NCBI GenBank assembly: GCA_021732975.1
Contig: JAKFWC010000010.1
Location: 124,001-188,000 of the forward strand
Length of the DNA stretch: 64,000 bases
From: Planctomycetaceae bacterium
GTDB taxonomy: Bacteria > Planctomycetota > Planctomycetia > Planctomycetales > Planctomycetaceae
Direction of reading: 5' to 3'
Part shown: one piece after another, positions 8,645 through 18,600 of the stretch
Position numbering within the stretch: the stretch's first letter is position 1
How the letters are laid out: each line of letters begins with the position of its first letter
Notes under the pieces: generated by a model
Told to the model about the DNA's origin: nothing
Seen by the model: the letters and a program-made list of their open reading frames with translations, nothing else
Databases searched by the model: none
Translations under genes and position numbers: made by a program

Positions 8645-10894
8645 TCATTTGCGACTCTTCACGTCCAATAGCAGGCGACGCGAACGACCATCTGGCGCTG
8701 CCAACCCCTGTTGGTGGTGCCACCAGGTCACTGACTTCCGGACGGTGTTGATGTCAATCTTCAGAGTGCTGGCAATCGACGAATACAGGTCTCCACGATG
8801 AAACTGTTCCATCACGCGGGGTGCGAGGGCCTGAAACAAGGGCGGTTCCAAATGTTTCCGCGCGAGATTTGAACGACGCGTACGGCCATCGATCAATTTC
8901 TCGCCGCGGTCTGCCGCCGTTTCTTCCAGCAGCTTCACAACTCGGTTGCGGTTCACCCCAAGTTCGGCGCTGATCTCCTTGGCAAGCCGACCCTCTACGT
9001 ATAAAGCCCACGCGCGGTCGCGAAGCTCGTCCACGACCGTCAATGGTTCGGGATCAAGAAAGTCGATGACGCGCGTCACGACTGCTGAAGATTCGCGGCA
9101 GTCAATTCCGTCGCCGAGGCCGATCGTCTGGGAAACGTCATAAATGCGCACCTGCAGAATGCCGCGAAGGAATCCGTGACGCGTGCCCGCTGGCTTCACT
9201 TCTTCGACGAGGATCTTGCCCCCGAGGAGTCCGCGCAGAACTTCGCCGGCCGCCGCTGCCGACCCTTTCAGCCGCTCGGCCAGATTCTCCAGGTCGGCCA
9301 TCAGGGATTCGCGCGTGGGCACGGATTCAGCCACATTCTGTTTCGGCTCGAACTGCTGCAAACGGTCGCGAAGTTCACGAATCTGCTGGCGGCGCATGGC
9401 CAGCCGCTGCTTCAGGTCGGGATCAAGCTCGCCATCTTCGGCCAGCCGCAACAGATTATCGCGGCGCGATTCGGCTTCGACGAGCTGACGACGCAGTGCT
9501 TCGACCTCCTCCGGCGCGCGTTCGTGGAGGGTCTTGCTCGCCTGCAACAACGCGGTCTCCAATTCGCCCAGCCATTCAGGAGAAGTCCGAATGAGCTCCC
9601 CGACCTGATCCAAGATCAGGCGTTCCGCCAGCTCACGCTTCAAACCCGTCGCACAGGAGCACTGTCCTTTCGAATGATTCGGGCAATAGACACGCTTGCC
9701 CGCACACACGAACTTGGAGCCACAGGTGCCGCACTCGATCAAGCCCGACAGAAGCACCTGACCTCGCAGATCGCCAGTCGAACCCTGCAATCGACCTTTG
9801 TCACCACGAGTCTTGGCGCATTGCTCGGCGTTTTCCCGAAGCTTTTGTTGAGCACCGGCAAACAGCTCGTCCTTGACGAGGCGCAGTTCGGGAAACAGCC
9901 GCTTCCATTTCTCTGTCTCCTCTTCGGCGCGCAGTTTCTGACTGATCTTCCCGGTCTCGGGGTCACGTTCATTTTCCATGATCCCCCAGCTCCACCGGCC
10001 GATGAACTTTTCGTTCTCCAGGATGGAGTGGACATTCGGAGTCGACCACACCGGATTCGTCGAACGATGGTCCTTGGGGACCCGCAACCGTGTCAGTTCG
10101 CGAGCGATTTCGGAAATGCTCCAGTTGTCAACCACGAACCACACAAAGATGCGTTCCACCCAAGCCGCAGTGTCCTCGCAGAACACATACACCTTTCGCG
10201 GACGTGGGTTGCGTCCGCGACGCGTACTCTCGGATCCCGGAAGCGGCTCGGACCGGTAGCCGAAACAATAATCCCCCACGCAAAGCAGCGCGAGCACGAT
10301 CCCCTCTTGCCCTCGCAATACAGCGGCCTTCAGATCGCGAAGAAATTGTTCGCTGACGAAGCTCATGATCGCGGCGATCAGTTCCCAATTGGTAACCGCC
10401 GAGTCGATGCCATCGGAAACGCTGATCACCCGGACCTTGAACGAGAAAACGAGTTTCTTGAGAAGTGGTAACGTGATGATGGACTCGCGCGCCAACCGGC
10501 TCAAAGAATAGATGTAGAGCGTCGCGAACTCCCCGCGTTCGGCAGCCGCGAGCATCGCCGACAACCCGGCCCGTTGGCGTTTGGTGCCGCTGATCCCCTC
10601 GTCGGCATACTCCCGTTCAGCCGTGATGATGTGGCTGTTCCGCTCGGATGCATCGCGGCACGTCCGTTGTTGATCAGCATTGCTTTCGGTGCGCTGCATG
10701 TCGCTGCTGAACCGGGAGTAGCTCGCCGCGCGGTCCGAGTCAGGTTCGACGTCGCGCTGCGCCGCACGCCGCCGCTGCAATCGATCCTCACGGACGCTCG
10801 TCAGAGCAAGCTCGGGCACAGGTGATGACTGTGCTGAAACTGTGCTGAAGCGATCGCCAACGGATCCCAAACAACCAGAATCAACCGGAACCAA
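8645..10894 (-). CDS. Large serine recombinase
   Basis: Site-specific recombinase of about 749 residues. The resolvase catalytic domain begins near residue 56 with YSRFSSDMQR, holding the nucleophilic serine, and includes DEGISGTKRQR, YSLSRLAR and the long linking helix. The recombinase domain follows (about 210-340). A zinc ribbon with CGTC, C and C/H ligands (about 400-430) and a coiled coil (about 440-540) come next, as in phage and element integrases. The C-terminal 130 residues add two helix-turn-helix-like blocks (AKEISAELGVNRNRVVKLL and SSIASTLKIDINTVRKSV), unusual for the class. The longest frame begins at a TTG with an unconvincing 55-residue leader, so the true start may be internal. 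No other phage or transposon genes are adjacent. Confidence 0.92.
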   Translation of the reverse strand: MVPVDSGCLGSVGDRFSTVSAQSSPVPELALTSVREDRLQRRRAAQRDVEPDSDRAASYSRFSSDMQRTESNADQQRTCRDASERNSHIITAEREYADEGISGTKRQRAGLSAMLAAAERGEFATLYIYSLSRLARESIITLPLLKKLVFSFKVRVISVSDGIDSAVTNWELIAAIMSFVSEQFLRDLKAAVLRGQEGIVLALLCVGDYCFGYRSEPLPGSESTRRGRNPRPRKVYVFCEDTAAWVERIFVWFVVDNWSISEIARELTRLRVPKDHRSTNPVWSTPNVHSILENEKFIGRWSWGIMENERDPETGKISQKLRAEEETEKWKRLFPELRLVKDELFAGAQQKLRENAEQCAKTRGDKGRLQGSTGDLRGQVLLSGLIECGTCGSKFVCAGKRVYCPNHSKGQCSCATGLKRELAERLILDQVGELIRTSPEWLGELETALLQASKTLHERAPEEVEALRRQLVEAESRRDNLLRLAEDGELDPDLKQRLAMRRQQIRELRDRLQQFEPKQNVAESVPTRESLMADLENLAERLKGSAAAAGEVLRGLLGGKILVEEVKPAGTRHGFLRGILQVRIYDVSQTIGLGDGIDCRESSAVVTRVIDFLDPEPLTVVDELRDRAWALYVEGRLAKEISAELGVNRNRVVKLLEETAADRGEKLIDGRTRRSNLARKHLEPPLFQALAPRVMEQFHRGDLYSSIASTLKIDINTVRKSVTWWHHQQGLAAPDGRSRRLLLDVKSRK

Positions 10895-11885
10895 CTGCGG
10901 CTCGCAAGTCGTTGGCTCTGCTGGATGTTGCGACGGAACTTGTGATCCCGCAAGCGGTTCAGGAACGAGTTGGCCGAGTTTCCCTCCCTCTCCGCTTCGG
11001 AAACCGCAGGAAAATCGCTAGATTTTCGGCGGTTTTTGTTTTTCGCCCCCGTGCTGATCCCCGCTTTCCGGCGGTCGCTTTCACTGCGTCTTTCTGCACA
11101 GAATTGAATGGAGAAGCGACAGTTCGAGGTAAGGCTTCGTGTCGCTGAAAAAATTGACGTGATTGACCGCCCTGAATCTGCGGCGGCAGATGCGGTAGAG
11201 CGCGTCCGCAAATCACACAAGTGGCGGAAAAGCTGCAAGAATTTACACGCCCAGAGCAAAACCGCTCGGTTGGTGAGCGGTTCTATAAAACGTTTACGGT
11301 CACGCTGGCTGGGTGTTGTGCGAGCAGCGGACCCCGGCTGGCATTGAGACTCAGCTCCAACACGCAACATCTTAGTCGTCTCAGCCGAGACTATAAACAT
11401 TCAAAAGCCGTTTGAGGAATCTTGAAGTGCGATGGCAGGGCCGCACGGTCGGCGACGACGTTTCTTACCGTGGGACTTCTCGCCGCCGAAATCGCCATGC
11501 TTACCGACTTCCCTTGCATCGAGAAGCTCTCGCGAAGTTGTGAACGAATCGTTTGAGAAGCATGCACAGATCACGATCGGCTTTTCGAATTGTTGTCGGC
11601 CACCCCGGCGCAGAGCCAAGCCTGGCTGCGGAAATAACGACCGCTGCCATCTGTAAGATGGCTTGGGTCGACCCCACGGTCCATGCTGCCACGAGTCGCC
11701 GTTTTCATTCCCTCCCCCAGCGACGGCGAATGGCACCTGCTGTCAAAGTACACTCAAAGTGCGAAGTTAAAGTTAAATAATCCTTGCGGGTTGATGAAAT
11801 TCCTGACATGATTTTCATCGTCAGAGCGGCAATTCTGCTCGCTCGTCTTTTATCTTGTCTTCCTTTCCCTGCAGGAGTCGCTTCC
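10895..11885. other. Long region without convincing genes
   Basis: About 990 bp between the recombinase and the first DUF1559 gene. Overlapping short frames on both strands lack domains and good start signals. Two stem-loops are visible: AACCGCTC/GAGCGGTT at 11260-11282 (8-bp stem, 7-nt loop; four T residues follow on the minus strand) and GCCATCT/AGATGGC at 11646-11662 (7-bp stem, 3-nt loop). The right end must hold the DUF1559 promoter. A recombinase attachment site could lie here but was not identified. Confidence 0.5.
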
Positions 11886-12872
11886 ATGCGCCATCGACAT
11901 CGTGGATTCACATTGATCGAACTGTTAGTCGTGATCGCCATCATTGCGATTCTGATCGCTCTGTTGCTCCCAGCGGTCCAGCAAGCTCGTGAGGCAGCCC
12001 GCCGGACACAGTGCCGGAATAATCTCAAGCAGATTGGCTTGGCGTTGCACAACTACCACGATGTCTACAATATGTTTCCCCCGGGACGCGTGCGGAACTC
12101 TTATGCGACACCCGACGCGTGGTACAGCGGCAATATCGCCTGGCTTCCTCGGCTGCTGCCCTATATCGATCAGGCGCCGCTGTTCAATCGTATCGACTGG
12201 AATCTCGGTCAGGGAACGTCGGGCACCGATGGAAATAGCGGCGTGAATGGAGCTTCGCCCAATGGGGCCCGGCGGCAGATCATTCCCGCTTTCCGTTGCC
12301 CATCTGATCCGGGCAACGGCCTCGTTCCCTGGACTGACCCGCTCGGCAATCGCGTAACGGGAGCGGCACCAGACGGTTCTTATGCATCGACAAATTATGC
12401 CGGCAACGTCGGTCGCACAACCCGCTTGTCGACCACTCCCCCGGGCCTCTTCGGGCAGAACACCAAGATTGGAATCCGAGACATTCTCGATGGAACCTCC
12501 AATACGCTGGCCGTATCGGAAATCGTGATCGGCTTTCACAGGATTAGCACCAACGACACCGGTACCAACACGGTTTGCGATCCGGGCGCAAAAGACACCA
12601 GCGGTAGCCGTCAGGCGGGCATGTCCTGGTTCTACTCTTATTTCCCGCAGACATCCTTCTTCAATACGTTCGTGGGGCCGAACAATCGACTTTCATTCGA
12701 TTGCGGTGTGAACTCGGATCGCGTGAATGCTGCTGCACGCAGCCTGCATGTTGGCGGTGTGCATGCTTTGCTCGGTGATGGTACCGTCCGCTTTGTGAGT
12801 GAAAACATCAATCTCGGTACGTGGAACAACCTGGGAGATCGAGCGGACGGGAATACGATCGGAGATTTTTAG
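11886..12872 (+). CDS. DUF1559 pseudopilin-like protein (copy 1)
   Basis: A 328-residue planctomycete DUF1559 protein. It begins with a type IV prepilin leader, RHRG cut before FTLIELLVVIAIIAI, then the invariant AVQQAREAARRTQCRNNLKQ block, and ends with the HVGGVHALLGDGTVRFV motif (H-X9-DG) and a GDF tail. The family is probably processed by a prepilin peptidase and assembled at the cell envelope; its true role is not established. ATG 11886 has GCAGGAG upstream and starts the leader; the frame stays open to 11784, but that would bury the leader. A terminator-like hairpin and a small lipoprotein gene follow, an arrangement repeated three more times in the window. Confidence 0.92.
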   Translation: MRHRHRGFTLIELLVVIAIIAILIALLLPAVQQAREAARRTQCRNNLKQIGLALHNYHDVYNMFPPGRVRNSYATPDAWYSGNIAWLPRLLPYIDQAPLFNRIDWNLGQGTSGTDGNSGVNGASPNGARRQIIPAFRCPSDPGNGLVPWTDPLGNRVTGAAPDGSYASTNYAGNVGRTTRLSTTPPGLFGQNTKIGIRDILDGTSNTLAVSEIVIGFHRISTNDTGTNTVCDPGAKDTSGSRQAGMSWFYSYFPQTSFFNTFVGPNNRLSFDCGVNSDRVNAAARSLHVGGVHALLGDGTVRFVSENINLGTWNNLGDRADGNTIGDF

Positions 12873-12913
12873 CCGACGAACGGAAAGGCTACTTTCTTAG
12901 GATTGAAACGGTT

Positions 12914-12946
12914 GCCATCGGTCCGGCCATCTGCCGGGCCGATGGC
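12914..12946 (+). terminator. Terminator-like hairpin after DUF1559 copy 1
   Basis: A 14-bp stem with one G-T wobble (GCCATCGGTCCGGC with GCCGGGCCGATGGC) and loop CATCT, 41 bp after the stop. No U-tract follows. It may terminate partly before the lipoprotein gene. Confidence 0.55.
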
Positions 12947-13065
12947 CTACTCAATCGAATTGGCAATTCGTCAATCAGAGCCAGCGGGGGACGATCCCTG
13001 CTTAATAACATTGTTGGTTTGAGACGCTCTCAGGATCGTGACGGTACCCCAGTAAACGACATCAC

Positions 13066-13263
13066 ATGATCAGGACTGTTTCCATGATGGGCAAATTGGT
13101 CTTTCCTCTGTTCGCGTTCTCCGTCTTATCACTGGCGTGTGTTGGCTGTGGTGGGGGTGTCACTCCCGGAGTGGCCGACGCGCCCGACAAGCCGGCGCCG
13201 GAGATGACGCCCGATGAGCGAAAAGCCGAAACCGAAGCCGCTCGTCGGGCAGCCAATCGGTGA
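13066..13263 (+). CDS. Short lipoprotein, DUF1559 partner
   Basis: A 65-residue secreted peptide. A hydrophobic signal (FPLFAFSVLSLACVG) ends at cysteines C25 and C28; C28 in CVGC or C25 in SLAC would be lipidated. The mature part is only about 40 residues, charged, and holds no domain. In the other three DUF1559 pairs of this window the partner lipoprotein carries a 120-150 residue beta-sandwich-like domain, so this copy is truncated or a minimal form. A true rho-independent terminator follows. Start 13066 or 13084. Confidence 0.6.
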   Translation: MIRTVSMMGKLVFPLFAFSVLSLACVGCGGGVTPGVADAPDKPAPEMTPDERKAETEAARRAANR

Positions 13264-13298
13264 CCAAGTCTCGGAGTTGTTTGTGCGCTGCCGTTTCG

Positions 13299-13330
13299 AG
13301 CCGAGGCGACCGAACTGGTCTACCTCGGCT
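13299..13330 (+). terminator. Rho-independent terminator
   Basis: Stem AGCCGAGG (13299-13306) with CCTCGGCT (13323-13330), containing an inner stem GACC/GGTC around GAACT, followed by TTCGTTTTG. The T-rich tail makes this the most classical terminator in the window. Confidence 0.7.
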
Positions 13331-13479
13331 TTCGTTTTGAGTTGTGGCTGTTGGCTGCCGTGTGAAGTGGGGTGGGGCAGAGACCCTCGGCAGGTTCATC
13401 CACTTCCATCGTGTCTCTTCAGTAGTCGTGCCCTTCGGCAGTGGCCTCGGCGGCGACGAACACTTGTTGCAAGCTCCCG

Positions 13480-15753
13480 ATGAGATTTTCTGTCCTTTCT
13501 GAACGCACCCAGCTCCGATTTCTGCTGGGTTGGGGCGTACTCCTCACATTGCTTCTGGTACAGCGTCCTCTCGCTGCGCCGAACTTGTGGTGGCATCTGG
13601 CGCAGGGTCGGGAAGTGGTTTCCGGCACCTTCTTTCCCTCTCGCGAGTTGTTATCTCTCGAACGCGCCAACGATGCTGACTGGTTGAGTGGAGTTCCCTG
13701 GTACCTGACTTGGATGTTGGGCGGGAACGATGCCTTGTCGGTCGTGCCTTTGCTGTCTGCAATCGGATTATTGGCGTATACCTCAGCACGCGTCCCGCCG
13801 CATCGACTACTGACGGTTCTGCTTGGTCCCTTTCCGCTGATGCTGGTCGGTCTTCGTGATGGATTGCAGCCCGTACCGCAATGGTTCGATCTTCTGGGGA
13901 TGCTGTCACTCTGCTTTGTGCTCGAGTCCCCTCTCTCTGAACGTCGCCGCTGTTTCTCGATCTTCCTGATATTTGTCGTGTGGGGAAATCTCGGACCACG
14001 ACCGATCTGGGGGCTCTTATGGTTGCTTGTTCACCCCTACACATCTTCGGTGACATCTTCCACGAGTCGAGTTGCATCGGAGCGACATAGAGAAATTGCG
14101 GTTCGAGGTGCCGACTCACACGGGCAGCCACGTCAGTTCTTCCTCCTGCTCATTGCGGCGCTGCTGGGTGGGATAATCACGCCGCGAGGAATCTGGACCT
14201 GGCGTGATTCAGCCATCTTATTCGCTCCTTCCGCATTTGAAGATTTGGCAATCTTTGGTGAGACGGCCTGGTACGGCAGTTTCCAGCAGCCCACGGGCTG
14301 GGACGCCGCGGAGTGGGCATTCTTGTTGCTCGGCTGCACGTGGATCAGCCAGCGAGGGATTTCCTCGTCGTGGATCGGACCAAAACCCCGATCACAGAAT
14401 TCTTCCGCTCAGAACGAGCGCGGATCGTTTTTGTCGATGCGACCGTCTGCTGGCATTTCGATTCTTGCGGCGCTCTTATGCCGGGGCAACCTCCCTGTCT
14501 GCAGCCTCTGGATCGTGCTCGACATGCTCAGGCCGAATACGAGTTCATCCGGCAACATCGCTGCTGGCCAGAATCCCTGGCGAAGGGGCAGCGTTGCCGC
14601 AATGTTCCCGATTGTACTCGTGCTTGCTTTTCTGGATGCGTGGGGGTTCGGCCCCTTTCCGTGTCGTCGATTCGGTTGGGGGATCGCCTACGAACTCACG
14701 CCTCAATTGCTCGATGCACGTCTATTGTCGAATCGCGAACAGCCGGTGGTGGGTTGGGCGCCCGACGGGCGCTCCGTAGGCATCGTGACCTGGCTCGATG
14801 GTAGTGTGACTCTGGCCGATCATCCCCAGCGTGCTCTCCTTGGTGGTCGAGGAGCGCAACATGCATCCCTGATCAACGATTTCTTAGGTTCTCATCGCGC
14901 CAGGTATCGACGCGACGACGGAACCTGGGGTGGTTGGGTGCGACAATTGTCGGCATGGAATGTCGAGCAACTTTTCGTTCCCGCGGAGCAACAGCAACTC
15001 ACTCGCGCGTTGCTGACCACGACATGGAAACCGGTCGATCTTGATTCGCCAACGATCCCTTTCGTTTCAGCGCACGATGCGCGCTTCTCTCCGTTCGTAT
15101 TAGAAGTTCTGCAGCAGCGAGGATTTGTCGAAGCGGGGCCCTGGCAGCCGACCGCCGAGATTTACGCCGGGGCGGGATGGCGGACGGATTTCGTGGAACT
15201 CCTCGGCGGCGGCCCCGATCCTGCACCGGCGATTCTTCAATCGCAACTGTTTCGGTCACTCGATATTCCCATGGCCTCCCTTCGAGCACTCTTGCCGATT
15301 CGAGAGCACATTCACCACTGGCAGCTCACCGCAGAGTTCAGGGCCTGTCAGAACGATCTGGTCTATCAGGAGTGGAACCAATTCGGCGAGGCCAGCGAAT
15401 GGCGACGACAGGTCGTCCATTCGTGGATCACAGATGAAGCCCGTTCTGTGGAATATCCCTGGTTGATGCTGAAGTCGAAGGCGGACCCCGTGGCGACTGA
15501 TGCGTGGCGATCATCGATTGCAGCGTACCTGGACGGTCGCATGACCGACGCACTCCGTGCTCTGCCTCGCCAAACCTCCCAGCAGCGTTACGCCGCGGCG
15601 ATGCTTTGGCTTGAACTCGGTAATTCTGGCCGGGCGTATGCCGAGTTGGAAGCCTTGGCCTCTAACTCTTCGGAGCCTGAGATCGTTGTCGCCGCGAAAA
15701 GCTGGCGCGAGTTACTGGAACCCTTTGCCGGTCGGTCAATGGGGAATGAGTAG
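13480..15753 (+). CDS. Large polytopic membrane protein, unknown
   Basis: A protein of about 757 residues. The N-terminal two fifths holds many hydrophobic segments with an early WWHLAQGREVV motif, reminiscent of GT-C-fold transferases and of planctomycete inner-membrane proteins; no clear sugar-transferase signature was found. The C-terminal part is soluble and ends in alpha-helical, repeat-like stretches (RYAAAMLWLELGNSGRAYAELEAL), suggestive of TPRs. ATG 13480 or GTG 13441 could be the start; neither has a strong ribosome site. Its stop overlaps the start of the heptaheme cytochrome gene, so the two are probably translated together. Confidence 0.65.
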   Translation: MRFSVLSERTQLRFLLGWGVLLTLLLVQRPLAAPNLWWHLAQGREVVSGTFFPSRELLSLERANDADWLSGVPWYLTWMLGGNDALSVVPLLSAIGLLAYTSARVPPHRLLTVLLGPFPLMLVGLRDGLQPVPQWFDLLGMLSLCFVLESPLSERRRCFSIFLIFVVWGNLGPRPIWGLLWLLVHPYTSSVTSSTSRVASERHREIAVRGADSHGQPRQFFLLLIAALLGGIITPRGIWTWRDSAILFAPSAFEDLAIFGETAWYGSFQQPTGWDAAEWAFLLLGCTWISQRGISSSWIGPKPRSQNSSAQNERGSFLSMRPSAGISILAALLCRGNLPVCSLWIVLDMLRPNTSSSGNIAAGQNPWRRGSVAAMFPIVLVLAFLDAWGFGPFPCRRFGWGIAYELTPQLLDARLLSNREQPVVGWAPDGRSVGIVTWLDGSVTLADHPQRALLGGRGAQHASLINDFLGSHRARYRRDDGTWGGWVRQLSAWNVEQLFVPAEQQQLTRALLTTTWKPVDLDSPTIPFVSAHDARFSPFVLEVLQQRGFVEAGPWQPTAEIYAGAGWRTDFVELLGGGPDPAPAILQSQLFRSLDIPMASLRALLPIREHIHHWQLTAEFRACQNDLVYQEWNQFGEASEWRRQVVHSWITDEARSVEYPWLMLKSKADPVATDAWRSSIAAYLDGRMTDALRALPRQTSQQRYAAAMLWLELGNSGRAYAELEALASNSSEPEIVVAAKSWRELLEPFAGRSMGNE

Positions 15754-16912
15754 GATGCCGCCTGACCTCAACGAGTCCCGAGCACAATTGGCCGGCCTGA
15801 AGTGGCTTGCAGTGGCGATCGTAGTTTTATTGATTGCAGTGCTACTGACGACATGGAGGCGGGCTCGGTCGGTTCCGCCTCTTCCTGCGGTCTTAAGTGC
15901 AAGTACTCCTCGCATTTCTGAACTGCGATGCGCCGAATGCCATTCGGAGATCGTGACGGCACAACAATCGTCCCCTCATGCGCGAACATTGACGCGTATC
16001 ACCGAGAGAAGTATCGACGAACACTTTGCCGGTCGGTCTTTTCATCGCAACGAACTCAGCCTGCAGTTTCATTACGAGGCACACGGCGGCAAGCTGACGG
16101 TTTCCACGCCGGGCTATGCCAGGAAACTTCCGATCGAGTGGGTGTTTGGTTCGGGAACCCACGCCCAGACTCCGTTACTGACCTGGCTGAACGACAAGGG
16201 ATCGTTTTCAGGAATCGAACACGGTGTGAGCTGGTATCCCGATGGACAATTGGGGGTCACGCTGGGATTGGAAGAGCAGACCGCATCGGTGGGCATCGAG
16301 GCGCTCGGCCACCCTCGATCGGCTGCGGAAACCATCAATTGTTTTGGCTGCCATTGCACACTCGTTCCCACATCCGACGGGCGAATCTTATTCGACCAGA
16401 TTGAGCCCGGAGTTGGCTGTGTGCGGTGTCACTGGAATATGCCTCAACATGTCCGCGAAATGGAATCCGGACTCACGTCCACCATCGAGAAGTTCTCGCG
16501 AATGACGCCGCATGAATCCGTCGACCGCTGCGGTGAATGCCATCGCCGCGCGGACGAAATGGGCGGGCCAATTGAGAAGGACGATCGGTCCATTGCCCGC
16601 TTCGCATCGGTTGGGTTCGTGCAAAGCCCCTGTTTTCTGCAGCAAAGCGAGATCACTCTGGCGAACGGTCAACCGGCGCGGTTTGACTGCGTGAGTTGTC
16701 ACGACCCGCATCGACCGACTCAACGCGACTGGAGTTTCCACTCGGCTGTCTGCCTGAAGTGTCACGACACCGAACAACACCGTGCTCCCGATTGCACGGC
16801 CGCGACTCGAGAGTCGAACTGCCTGAGTTGCCACATGCCCCAAGTTCCCTCGAACGAACACTTGCAGTTTACCGATCACTGGATTCGCATCAGAGACCGC
16901 AAGCAGCCGTGA
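15746..16912 (+). CDS. Membrane-anchored heptaheme c-type cytochrome
   Basis: A protein of about 388 residues with one N-terminal membrane segment (LAVAIVVLLIAVLLTTW) and seven CXXCH haem-binding motifs: CAECH, CFGCH, CVRCH, CGECH, CVSCH, CLKCH and CLSCH. It should be anchored in the membrane with haems outside, moving electrons between membrane and periplasmic partners. It resembles the cytochrome c3/NapC-like multihaem group in planctomycetes. ATG 15746 (ATGAGTAG) overlaps the preceding stop by 8 bp; ATG 15755 is also possible. The frame is open back to 15557 inside the previous gene, but that part lacks the anchor pattern. The electron partner is unknown. Confidence 0.85.
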   Translation: MSRMPPDLNESRAQLAGLKWLAVAIVVLLIAVLLTTWRRARSVPPLPAVLSASTPRISELRCAECHSEIVTAQQSSPHARTLTRITERSIDEHFAGRSFHRNELSLQFHYEAHGGKLTVSTPGYARKLPIEWVFGSGTHAQTPLLTWLNDKGSFSGIEHGVSWYPDGQLGVTLGLEEQTASVGIEALGHPRSAAETINCFGCHCTLVPTSDGRILFDQIEPGVGCVRCHWNMPQHVREMESGLTSTIEKFSRMTPHESVDRCGECHRRADEMGGPIEKDDRSIARFASVGFVQSPCFLQQSEITLANGQPARFDCVSCHDPHRPTQRDWSFHSAVCLKCHDTEQHRAPDCTAATRESNCLSCHMPQVPSNEHLQFTDHWIRIRDRKQP

Positions 16913-17423
16913 AAACGGCACTTCGCCCGACACGCTTTGCAGTCGATCCTTACGGGATGATCGACAACAGCCGTTGCGCTCGCAGAGTGTTCGGTACTGC
17001 GGCTCGAGTTTCTCGGCTTGTCTAAGGCCCGCGACGGCGAACACGCTGTCATCCGCCACTCCACATCTTCGCATTCGATCGCCATCAGGTCGTTGATCTG
17101 CGTGCACAGTTTGATTTTCAGGGCGTGCAGCGGGTGGATGGCGCAATTCCAGGTTCGCGGTTGTTCGTCATCGGCGTTCGGAGCCGTCGTGGCGACAGCA
17201 CCATATGAGCCATGTTTTCCGGTGAGAGTTTTAACGGATTGCACATCGAACCTTCACGCTTGACCGCTAGCCTCTGCCGCACTGAAGGTCTCGCCCTCGA
17301 TGTCAGAATCGACTGCCGACATCTTCAGGCCTACCTCGTCTTTGTGTCGAATCACGGCCAATTCGCAGTGATTCGTGAGCTTGTGCGAGTTTCTTGTCCT
17401 TCATTCGTGCTGAAAGGGAAAAG
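16913..17423. other. Intergenic, no gene recognised
   Basis: About 510 bp between the cytochrome and DUF1559 copy 2. Several short frames overlap here on both strands without domains or ribosome sites. It should hold the promoter of the DUF1559 pair. Confidence 0.5.
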
Positions 17424-18464
<1,041 letters not shown>

Positions 18465-18490
18465 GAAAAGTCCGATCACGATGCGGTTGC

Positions 18491-18522
18491 TCTGAAGCGG
18501 GGGCAAAAGCCCCCGCTTCAGA
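18491..18522 (+). terminator. Very stable hairpin after DUF1559 copy 2
   Basis: Perfect 14-bp stem, TCTGAAGCGGGGGC with GCCCCCGCTTCAGA, and loop AAAA, 26 bp after the stop and 78 bp before the lipoprotein start. Followed by GGTTTGTG, so no U-tract. It could end most transcripts, protect the DUF1559 messenger, or both. Confidence 0.6.
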
Positions 18523-18600
18523 GGTTTGTGCATGCGACTGCTCAGAACGGCCATACCCTTCATGGCCGAGAAAAATCCCAAGAGAGCTAAGGAGTGACCG

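Noticed and set aside
9176-10471. A 431-codon plus-strand open frame
   Set aside because: It is antisense to the serine recombinase core, which carries the catalytic and zinc motifs; no domain in the shadow.
10801-11400. A 199-codon minus-strand frame upstream of the recombinase
   Set aside because: No domain, no ribosome site, an irregular Ser/Arg-rich composition, and a small overlap with the recombinase frame.
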